Origin: CAWBNS01 sp964445105
Lineage (GTDB): Bacteria > Chlamydiota > Chlamydiia > Chlamydiales > JAJFMA01
Reading direction: 5' to 3'
NCBI GenBank assembly: GCA_964445105.1
Contig: CAYUJS010000027.1
Location: 1 to 23,513 of the forward strand
DNA length: 23,513 bases
A program made the position numbers and the translations under genes. Within the stretch, counting starts at the first letter, position 1. Each line of letters begins with the position of its first letter. Of the stretch, positions 15,964 through 22,381 are shown one piece after another. Below the pieces are notes generated by a model that was not told the origin of the DNA, did no database searches, and saw only the letters and a program-made list of their open reading frames with translations.

Positions 15964-16982
15964 GATTAGTTTATCTTTCGTTGGCGATTCTTTGCTTTGT
16001 GCTTTCTTGCGGACCCAAGCCAAGCGAGAAACTCTATCTTTTTACCTGGAGCGATATGTTCCAGCCCGAGCTCATCGAGCAGTTTGAGAAAGAACACCAC
16101 TGTCATGTATGCGTGACCATCTACGACTCTAATGAATCCATGTACGCCAAATTGAAACTCGGGGCTACAGGTTACGACCTAATTTTCCCGAGCAGCTACT
16201 TCATGAAAAGCCTAGCGCAACAAGAAATGATCATCCCTTTGGATCGAAAAAAAATTCCCAACGCGCAGTATCTTGATCCTGAATATTTTTCTGTTGCTTC
16301 CGATGAGGCACTCTATGGAGTGCCTTTTTTGGTGGCTTTTTCTGGCATCGCCTACCGACAAGATCGGCTTCCGAATATAGCTCTCTCCTTTGAGTTATTT
16401 GCACGAACTGATCTGCGTGGCCGCATGACATTATTAAACGACATGCGCGATGTGTTGGGGGCGGCCCTCAAAGTAGGAGGGCACAGCATTAATTCGCGCG
16501 ATCCAGCAGAGATTAAACAGGCCTCTGAGAAGGTGATCGCTTGGAAGCAGAACATCGCCAAGTTTGAAAGTGAGCAGTACAAAAGTGGGATTGCTAGCGC
16601 GGAATTCCTGGTTGTACAAGGCCACTCCATCGACATTGCCCAGGTGCGGCAGGATGACCAGGAGGTGGTATTTGGTTATCCGAAAGAGGGCGCCATTTTG
16701 GCCATTGACTACATAGCAATGCCCGGCGGCGCACGTAACAAAGAACTGGCCCATGCATTCATAAACTTTATGTTAGAGCCTGGGCACGCAGCCCAAAATA
16801 TGGCGCACATACGAGGCCTTGTTCCTGTCAAGCCCGCCTACGAATTACTCAGCCCAGACATGCGCTCAGACCCTCTTCTCTTCCCAGCTCAAGCGGACAA
16901 AGAAAAAATGGAGCTCATCGAAGACGTTGAAGAGGATATTGTACATTACTACCAAGCCTGGGACCACGCCAAGTCAGCATGA
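15960..16982 (+). CDS. potD: Polyamine-binding lipoprotein PotD-like
   Basis: 340 aa from ATG 15960 (AAGGAAG eight bases upstream; ATGA overlap with potC). The signal peptide ends in a lipobox, LCFVLSCGPKP, so lipidation at Cys17 would anchor the protein outside the inner membrane where it hands substrate to PotBC. The fold is a type II periplasmic binding protein: LYLFTWSDMF, YDSNESMYAKLK, GYDLIFPSSYF, LLNDMRDVLG, FGYPKEGAILAIDYIAMP. Compared from memory with E. coli PotD, the first tryptophan and the acidic residue in AIDY are kept, but the tryptophan just before that acid (FWMD in E. coli) is Ala here and another pocket tryptophan is Gln (VVQGHS). The preferred polyamine may therefore differ, or the substrate may be another cationic compound. 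Confidence 0.92.
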   Translation: MRLVYLSLAILCFVLSCGPKPSEKLYLFTWSDMFQPELIEQFEKEHHCHVCVTIYDSNESMYAKLKLGATGYDLIFPSSYFMKSLAQQEMIIPLDRKKIPNAQYLDPEYFSVASDEALYGVPFLVAFSGIAYRQDRLPNIALSFELFARTDLRGRMTLLNDMRDVLGAALKVGGHSINSRDPAEIKQASEKVIAWKQNIAKFESEQYKSGIASAEFLVVQGHSIDIAQVRQDDQEVVFGYPKEGAILAIDYIAMPGGARNKELAHAFINFMLEPGHAAQNMAHIRGLVPVKPAYELLSPDMRSDPLLFPAQADKEKMELIEDVEEDIVHYYQAWDHAKSA

Positions 16983-17161
16983 GCTATTCAGGCGCGCCGA
17001 TGCAGCCTCCCATAAGTCGGCAAAAAACCTCTGTATTTCGCTGCTTTCCTTGCTGCAAAGGGCGCAAGGATTGGAGATTGTCGATCGGCACTTCCCTTCG
17101 GTATGTGCCGGGACTTTTCGCTTTCTTGCACGGTAGACATCCGGGGCAGTTTCGTTTATGA
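16979..17161 (+). CDS. Candidate 60-aa coupled ORF between potD and the MFS gene
   Basis: The ATG overlaps the potD stop as ATGA (16979-16982), and its TGA overlaps the MFS start as ATGA (17158-17161), continuing the junction pattern of the operon. The peptide is basic and Cys/Phe-rich (VFRCFPCCKGRKDWR; ends HPGQFRL), with no clear membrane helix and no family I know. It may be a true small protein, or a translated linker that simply carries ribosomes across 175 bp to the MFS start, which has only a weak Shine-Dalgarno. Chance cannot be excluded. Confidence 0.4.
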   Translation: MSYSGAPMQPPISRQKTSVFRCFPCCKGRKDWRLSIGTSLRYVPGLFAFLHGRHPGQFRL

Positions 17162-18420
17162 TGCCAGAAATGGATGCACTAAGCGTTAATAACCAACATT
17201 TTCTGAATCGTACGCGGTTGGCCTATGTGGCAACGCGCGTTTTGGATACGCCATTTTGGGCGATCTATAACTTGCTCCCGGTGATTTTGTATAAAGATCT
17301 ACATGCGACTCCGGCGCAGATTGCGGCGATGGTGTCGCTGAGGCCCCTCGTTTCCCTGTTGTCCATGTATTGGAGTTCTGCGGCAAATAAGCGTAGCGAT
17401 CGCCTGGTACCTAGCATCGTCTGGGCGCGCGTGTTGGGCTACTGTCCCTTTTTTTTCTTCCCTTTTGTAGATAACTGTTGGTTTTTCGTATTTGCCTTCG
17501 GCCTGTACATGATGCTGACGGTTGGGGTATTGCCCGCTTGGATGGAGCTTTTGAAGGTGAATATTCCAGATCGTACGCGTGAACGGGTCTTTTCCTACAC
17601 CCAAGCCTTCGGGTATCTGGGCGGCGGCCTTTTGCCTTTTGCTTTTGGCTGGTTACTAGACGGCTATGCGCAATCTTGGCGTTGGCTTTTTCCACTTGCC
17701 TCTATGCTTGCTTTGGGCGCATTTTTCTTCCAGCGGCGTATTCGTGTCCGCGTTGAGGAGCCATTTGCTACAGACGTTCCTATACTTTTAGTCAGTCGCT
17801 TGGTCGACCCCTGGAAAGGGGCTTGGGAGCTGATGAGGCGGCGCGTTGACTACAGACGGTTTCAGGTAGGTTTCATGATTGTTGGCTGCGGCCTGATGAT
17901 TATTGCTCCTGCGCTCCCTATCTTCTTGGTCGACGGCTTATACCTTTCTTACACGGAGTTAGCGGTGGCTATCATGATCTGTAAAGGGATCGGCTTTACG
18001 GTGGCTTCTCCTTTTTGGTCGCGTTGGATCCATCGCCTGGATATTTTTCGGTTTACTGCCTATATAGCGGCGGCGGGGTGTTTATTTCCTCTTTGTTTGC
18101 TGATTGCCCCAACGGGTTTGGAATGGCTGTACGCGGGGTACGTGTGCTACGGGATCATGCAGAGCGGAAGCGAGCTGGTATGGAGTATGTCTGGCCCTTT
18201 GTTTGCTAAGGAAGAAAATAGCTCGGTTTATACAGGAGTGAACATTATCGCCATTGGCTTAAGGGGCTGTTTTATTCCGGCTCTTGGCAGCTTTTTGTGC
18301 GTTGCCTACGGCGCTTCTGTCGTGATGTTGTTGAGTATTGGCTGTTTTGTGTTGGCTGCCATCGTTCTCAGGTTCAACGAGCGGCGACCAAGGGCTCACC
18401 AGGCAACGGCCTCTTTTTAA
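17158..18420 (+). CDS. Major facilitator superfamily transporter
   Basis: 420 aa with about twelve hydrophobic spans in two halves split by a cytoplasmic loop near residues 195-235 (RRIRVRVEEPF to RRRVDYRRF). The loop after the second helix, SAANKRSDRLVPSIVWAR, is the degenerate motif-A position. GYLGGGLLPFAFGWLLDGY marks the fifth helix of the first half, and YTGVNIIAIGLRGCFIPALG is in the second. Substrate is unknown; chlamydiae use many MFS carriers to take host metabolites. It is the last gene of the pot operon by overlap, so a related nutrient role is possible but not shown. The ATG at 17158 is chosen for the ATGA overlap; the ATG at 17170 is an alternative. Its 3' end overlaps the opposite-strand epimerase gene by 47 bp. 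Confidence 0.85.
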   Translation: MMPEMDALSVNNQHFLNRTRLAYVATRVLDTPFWAIYNLLPVILYKDLHATPAQIAAMVSLRPLVSLLSMYWSSAANKRSDRLVPSIVWARVLGYCPFFFFPFVDNCWFFVFAFGLYMMLTVGVLPAWMELLKVNIPDRTRERVFSYTQAFGYLGGGLLPFAFGWLLDGYAQSWRWLFPLASMLALGAFFFQRRIRVRVEEPFATDVPILLVSRLVDPWKGAWELMRRRVDYRRFQVGFMIVGCGLMIIAPALPIFLVDGLYLSYTELAVAIMICKGIGFTVASPFWSRWIHRLDIFRFTAYIAAAGCLFPLCLLIAPTGLEWLYAGYVCYGIMQSGSELVWSMSGPLFAKEENSSVYTGVNIIAIGLRGCFIPALGSFLCVAYGASVVMLLSIGCFVLAAIVLRFNERRPRAHQATASF

Positions 18421-19390
18421 GCCTGCGCAGCCTTACGAACCGATCGTCCTCAAAATCTTGTTTACCGAAGCCGATTTGGCGGTATCTCTGCAAAAGCTCT
18501 TCGATTCCCTGATCAAGAGTATAGGCGCAGCAGAAATCGGGAATTTTCGCACTTAAAAGATCAAAATTAACCCGATAATTACGCGGATCTGGGCTAGCTT
18601 CTCCACCGAATACTACGCCCGTGCTCGGCATGTGCGCTTGCACCTTTTGCACGATATCGAGGACTTGGTAGTTGTCGCGCTTGCACCCTACGTTAAGCGC
18701 CAGGGCCTGTTCCGATGGTGGATTTGCCATCCAAGCTAGGAAGGCGCCTGCAATGTCCTTGCAGTGGATGAGCGGGCGCCACGGCGATCCATCGCTTGTC
18801 ACACGGATCTCTCCAAGTGCCAGTGCGCAGGCTAGTAGGTTGTTCACTACCAGATCGATTCTAAGCATTGGTGAGAAGCCGTAGGCCGTCGCAGAGCGTA
18901 AAAAACCGACTTGAAATGACTTGGAACTGAGCTCGGCAAGTCCCTCTTCTGCTTGGATTTTGGAGGCAGCGTAGGTGGTCAAGGGGGCTACAGGATCATT
19001 TTCCGAGAGATCTAGCCGAGCTCCTTTACCGTAGATGGAGCAGCTACTGGCGAAAAGAAATAGCGGTATGCCGGCTGCTTTGGCTGCTTGCGCCAATACC
19101 AAGGTGCCTTTGTAGTTGATGCTATGCGTGAGTTGGGGATTTAGATCGCCCATGGGATCGTTTGAGATGGCAGCCAGGTGCATGACGCAGTCGTACCCAT
19201 CTAAATCGCTTGCCGTGAGCGTGCGGATATCCTGAAAAAGCTCCTGGTCTGGGCGCGTGAAAAAAGCGCAGGCGCACCCTTCGAACATATTTAGATCGCA
19301 ACCGGTCACGTAGTGACCGTGAGCCTTAAGAAGATCAACCAGCTGTACGCCGATATAGCCGAGGTGGCCAGTGACGAAGACGCGCTTCAT
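18374..19390 (-). CDS. NAD-dependent sugar epimerase/dehydratase (extended SDR)
   Basis: 338 aa from ATG 19390, chosen because MKRVFVTGHLGYIG begins right at the Rossmann strand and the ATG overlaps the upstream gene's TGA (ATGA). Cofactor loop TGHLGYIG has Gly8, Gly11 and Gly14; MHLAAISNDP follows; the catalytic set is Ser115/Ser116 in FASSCSIYG and Tyr140-x3-Lys144 (TYAASK). The substrate half includes SDGSPWRPLIHCKDIA, typical of nucleotide-sugar epimerases, and the end has DRFVRLRRL. It follows a glucose-1-phosphate cytidylyltransferase, so a CDP-hexose (or a sugar made from it) is the likely substrate. Whether it epimerises, dehydrates or reduces is not readable. The products probably feed the glycosyltransferases elsewhere in this window. 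Confidence 0.9.
   Translation of the reverse strand: MKRVFVTGHLGYIGVQLVDLLKAHGHYVTGCDLNMFEGCACAFFTRPDQELFQDIRTLTASDLDGYDCVMHLAAISNDPMGDLNPQLTHSINYKGTLVLAQAAKAAGIPLFLFASSCSIYGKGARLDLSENDPVAPLTTYAASKIQAEEGLAELSSKSFQVGFLRSATAYGFSPMLRIDLVVNNLLACALALGEIRVTSDGSPWRPLIHCKDIAGAFLAWMANPPSEQALALNVGCKRDNYQVLDIVQKVQAHMPSTGVVFGGEASPDPRNYRVNFDLLSAKIPDFCCAYTLDQGIEELLQRYRQIGFGKQDFEDDRFVRLRRLKKRPLPGEPLVAAR
18401..18418 (+). terminator. Weak hairpin-plus-T5 at the end of the MFS gene
   Basis: AGGC-AACG-GCCT followed by CTTTTT, inside the last MFS codons. With only four base pairs it is a marginal intrinsic terminator, but its place at the convergent junction fits. Confidence 0.3.
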
Positions 19391-20202
19391 GAGTTTGAAG
19401 TAGTGTTTGCTTGAACTAGCCATGGCGCACGGCCAGATTGCCACAAAGCTGTCAAAGCATCTCTGTCGCGTTGCGTATCCATGCAGGCCCAAAAGCCGGA
19501 ATGCTTGTAGATCTGGAGCTGGCCTTCAAGGGTTAGTCGTACGAGGGGAGCTTTTTCAAGCACACACTGCTCATCGCGCGAAAGGTAACCTGCAATGAAT
19601 TGTCGTTTGAAAAAAAAGAAGCCGCCGTTGATCCAGGTGTCTGGAAATTCAGGTTTCTCTTGGAATTCTGTGACGCGATCGCCCTCTAGCTTAAGCTCGC
19701 CAAAGCGTGAAGGAGGATTTACGCCCAGTACCGTACCCAGCTTGTCATGGCTTAGGTGAAACTCAAATTCATCCGCAAAATTTGCATTTGTGAGAGCATC
19801 ACCGTAGGTAACAGCCAGATGAGGAGAATCTGCCAGATATTTTTCCGCTGCTTGAGCCAGACGGCTGCCGGTCATGGAGTGCTCACCTGTGTAAGCAAGC
19901 GTAACCTCCCAATCTTCTTCGTGGTGGATCGAATGCACGGTGAGTGCATTGGTGGCGAGATCTACGGTAAAGTCGCTGTGCATGGAATGATAGCGAAGGA
20001 AAAAATCTTTGATCACTTCAGATTTGAAGCCCGTACAAAGCACAAACTTCCTAAAACCCTGCCTACGATACGAGCGCATGATATGCCACAGAATGGGATA
20101 GTGGCCAATCGGCACCATCGGTTTAGGGCGAAGTTCAGTCTCCTCTTTGATGCGCGTGCCTAGCCCCCCGCACAAAATAAAAACAGGAATATTGGAGATC
20201 AT
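19387..20202 (-). CDS. rfbF: Glucose-1-phosphate cytidylyltransferase
   Basis: 271 aa from ATG 20202, with AAGGGA eight bases upstream; the open frame extends further up but lacks conservation. The enzyme makes CDP-glucose from CTP and glucose-1-phosphate, the entry to CDP-dideoxyhexose O-antigen sugars. Nucleotidyltransferase motifs: ILCGGLGTRIKEETELRPKP (the GGxGTR loop and the PKP lysine), TYGDALTN (metal-binding Asp), FQEKPE and WINGGFFFFKR. The length agrees with RfbF/DdhA enzymes. A possible promoter on this strand is TTGCGT with TTTAAT, 18-base spacer, about 35-60 bp upstream of the ATG. No CDP-glucose 4,6-dehydratase is recognisable beside it unless the downstream SDR does that step. 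Confidence 0.93.
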   Translation of the reverse strand: MISNIPVFILCGGLGTRIKEETELRPKPMVPIGHYPILWHIMRSYRRQGFRKFVLCTGFKSEVIKDFFLRYHSMHSDFTVDLATNALTVHSIHHEEDWEVTLAYTGEHSMTGSRLAQAAEKYLADSPHLAVTYGDALTNANFADEFEFHLSHDKLGTVLGVNPPSRFGELKLEGDRVTEFQEKPEFPDTWINGGFFFFKRQFIAGYLSRDEQCVLEKAPLVRLTLEGQLQIYKHSGFWACMDTQRDRDALTALWQSGRAPWLVQANTTSNS

Positions 20203-20228
20203 TTGTTTCCCTTTTAGATAAAGAACAA

Positions 20229-20549
20229 TTAAAGCACGAAGAGCCGGAAATACGCAACGCGTTTGCAAGGTATAAGAATTCGAATAAATTTTTGAGTAAC
20301 CACGGTTAGGTTGCCGGCTATCAGCAAAAATCTTCTGTTATAGGGGGTCTCCCTTTCAACAGACTCGACCAGCGCTGAAAACTTGAGTCCACAATAAGCT
20401 TTGTAATCTCGGATGGGGGATGCTAGAAAGGCGCGTTTGGTATGGAATATAAACCAAGGGCACGAGCCGCGCAAGGTCTGGCAAAGAGTGCGCCTAATTC
20501 TGCTCACCCTGTCCCTATGACGCGGATTTGAAAGGGTGTTGGCAATCAT
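20229..20549 (-). CDS. Possible 106-aa ORF upstream of rfbF, unrecognised
   Basis: Open from ATG 20549, with AGGA about eleven bases upstream, to a stop 26 bp before rfbF on the same strand. It is strongly basic (RHRDRVSRIRRTLCQ, KRVAYFRL) and has no motif I recognise. Its position in line with rfbF is the only support. The composition, rich in Arg and Ser with no domain pattern, also fits a random frame. Confidence 0.22.
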   Translation of the reverse strand: MIANTLSNPRHRDRVSRIRRTLCQTLRGSCPWFIFHTKRAFLASPIRDYKAYCGLKFSALVESVERETPYNRRFLLIAGNLTVVTQKFIRILIPCKRVAYFRLFVL

Positions 20550-21431
20550 TTGTTATGATTTCCTGTGCTTTGGTTGAAAAGTAGCTGGCGATTGACGCAC
20601 AGTTTCTAATTTTTGAAAATCGTTGAGGCGCTCATGGGTAAGCCCAATAAGATGGGCAAGAGGAGGGGGTGCGAATCTCAATAATCAATACAACCTGTGA
20701 AATAGTCTGTATCATCCGCCCGTTGGCGCGCGAACTGATTACAAACTGTCAATGGCATTTTACTTTTATAAGATCAGGTATGGCTACATATGATAACTTC
20801 TCAATAAGTCAGGATGGGCAAGGTTCCTGGACCAGTGAGAGGCGGCGTATGCACAGGTTTGGGGGCTGGCCAGTGGCACGACCCAGTTCTGTCGCCCCGA
20901 CTTATTCAGAAGTTACTACATATGAGCTGTGTAGGGAAAATTTACGATCACCAGCATGGTATTGGAAGCTACAAAAACAGCCGAGGCATCTACCCAATTG
21001 ACAAACTTGGAACTGTAGGCAACAGATATTGAGCATGGTGCGCATTGGTTGAGTAGAGGTCTTTTTTGTTTGGTGTGAGGTACCCTTTTCAGATAGCTTT
21101 CAGGTGCCCGTTTCGAAGGTGCGGCGGGGCTTAAGATCAAGAATGCTATTGGAGGCTTCCAGAACCAGCTTACATCTTCAACACGCGGACTGTATCGATG
21201 CATAAGTTTGTTTTAGCTCGATTAAAAAATTATTTTTAGATATTCAAAAAGGATAAAGGACACCACAAGTCTCTAAAATACGGTAGAATCTGTACCGAAG
21301 AGGCTCTGAATGCTATGTAAATAGCACAACGCAAATTTTGTAATGAAAATCGATGTTCATCCTGATTTGGGGTTGGTTATTTAGCGATCTTTTCACCGCT
21401 TTCCGAAGGCGATCGCGCGTATTTTAGCGCG
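20550..21431. other. Gene-poor region with several hairpins
   Basis: No confident gene in about 880 bp. Visible structures: GCCCA-ATAAGA-TGGGC (20642-20657) next to an AGGAGG; CGGTA-GAATCTG-TACCG (21281-21297) and TGCTAT-GTAA-ATAGCA (21311-21326, a GNRA-type loop) in close succession; GCGATC/GATCGC (21384-21389 with 21411-21416); and GCGCG/CGCGC (21415-21419 with 21428-21432) overlapping the coiA stop, which also lies in the palindrome TAGCGCGCTA. A 110-codon GTG-started frame at 20669 is not recognisable. Known RNA genes (tRNA, RNase P, SRP, tmRNA) were not found. Confidence 0.45.
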
Positions 21432-22256
21432 CTACGCACAATATTTCTCTAGCATCAACCGCAAAACGGCCTCGTAGGAGCGTATGAAGTAGTAATGAAG
21501 GTTTTTTTGGCAGTTCAGCCACCAGAGATGCCTTTGGTGGCGTTTTTCAGCGGTATAGGCTGCTTCAAGGAGGGAGGTATCTGCGTGAAATAGGTCACCT
21601 TCAAAGCAGAGTGCTGTTTGGTGGAGGCGCTTGTGGAGGATCTCTGGGAGGTTTCCTGTAGGTTTTGGTTGTCCTATTGGGCGAGAAATTTGGATGGGGA
21701 GCATAGGGCCGAAAGCTGTTCGGGTACCTTGGTTTGTCCAAGCACATCTATCGTAGATATGACCCTGGCCCTCTTTATTGATATTTGTAAAATAGCATAG
21801 GCGCCCATGGAGCCACTCCTCTGCGGTTCGCATCAGTTGCTGACCGTAATACCGGTCATGCAGGATCCAAACGACGGCATACCCCAAGTTCGTGTAGTCG
21901 TTTATGCGCGCTTTGACTTCTTGCAAGGAAATGGGGGAACACTGCACTTCGAAAATTATTTTCTCCTTTTCCCAACAAACGTCCGCGATGCGCCCTATTT
22001 CGGAGAAATGGCGCTCGAGAAAGCACTGATCGCCGAGGTGCGTTTTTATTAGCAGCTGGGCTTGCAGATGTTCTATTCCTTTGCCGTGCTGAGAACAGAT
22101 TCTAAGTGGCTCGTTATGAAAAAAATGCGCGCGTTTATGAAGGCCACGACGCACCCTCACAGGTTGTCTGCATTCACGGCAAATATAGTTTTTTTGACGG
22201 ATCGCTTGGTCGGCTAAAATGATCCGATTGGCCTCATCTAAAGCAAAAAGTTGCAT
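21432..22256 (-). CDS. CoiA-like competence family protein
   Basis: 274 aa. The N-terminus has a treble-clef-like zinc site with Cys26-x2-Cys29 (YICRECRQPVRVR) and HFFH at 44-47, as in CoiA proteins. The central part matches the CoiA restriction-endonuclease-like core: Glu62, RIADVCWE with Asp92, then IIFEVQCSPIS with Glu103 and Gln105, the E-x-Q active-site pattern. CoiA is needed for DNA uptake/recombination during transformation in Gram-positive bacteria; in chlamydiae the role is untested as far as I know. The C-terminal part (from about residue 170) is not conserved in a way I can name. The gene is divergent from rpoD and shares its control region. Confidence 0.8.
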   Translation of the reverse strand: MQLFALDEANRIILADQAIRQKNYICRECRQPVRVRRGLHKRAHFFHNEPLRICSQHGKGIEHLQAQLLIKTHLGDQCFLERHFSEIGRIADVCWEKEKIIFEVQCSPISLQEVKARINDYTNLGYAVVWILHDRYYGQQLMRTAEEWLHGRLCYFTNINKEGQGHIYDRCAWTNQGTRTAFGPMLPIQISRPIGQPKPTGNLPEILHKRLHQTALCFEGDLFHADTSLLEAAYTAEKRHQRHLWWLNCQKNLHYYFIRSYEAVLRLMLEKYCA

Positions 22257-22289
22257 ATGTTCTTGTGTTGAAATAGCACGCTGGCATAC

Positions 22290-22318
22290 AGATTAGTGGA
22301 ATTTGATAGTCTGGTCAA
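22290..22318 (-). promoter_or_regulatory. Candidate coiA-like gene promoter
   Basis: On the minus strand TTGACC (22313-22318) and TAATCT (22290-22295) lie 17 bases apart, about 34 bp before the ATG. The -35 is strong, the -10 modest. It is adjacent, back to back, to the rpoD -35. Confidence 0.45.
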
Positions 22319-22319
22319 C

Positions 22320-22348
22320 TTGACAAAAACAGATCCGATCCCGAGAAT
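22320..22348 (+). promoter_or_regulatory. Candidate rpoD promoter
   Basis: A consensus -35 TTGACA (22320-22325) and GAGAAT (22343-22348) with a 17-base spacer, about 33 bp before the rpoD ATG. Together with the opposite -35 it forms GTCAA-C-TTGAC, an 11-bp palindrome. Confidence 0.55.
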
Positions 22349-22381
22349 GTTCACACTTAACCAAGAAGTTTTTGTATCTCA

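Noticed and set aside
16819..17136. 105-codon plus-strand frame overlapping potD's end
   Set aside because: Mostly antisense-free shadow of potD in another frame; the 60-codon ORF with ATGA junctions explains the gap better.
20653..20680. GGTGCGAATCTC resembling a tRNA T-arm
   Set aside because: The T-loop consensus (TTC) is not met and no acceptor, D or anticodon stems can be built around it.
20669..21001. 110-codon GTG-started ORF behind an AGGAGG
   Set aside because: The Shine-Dalgarno is too close to the GTG, the peptide shows no domain pattern, and other frames are equally open here.
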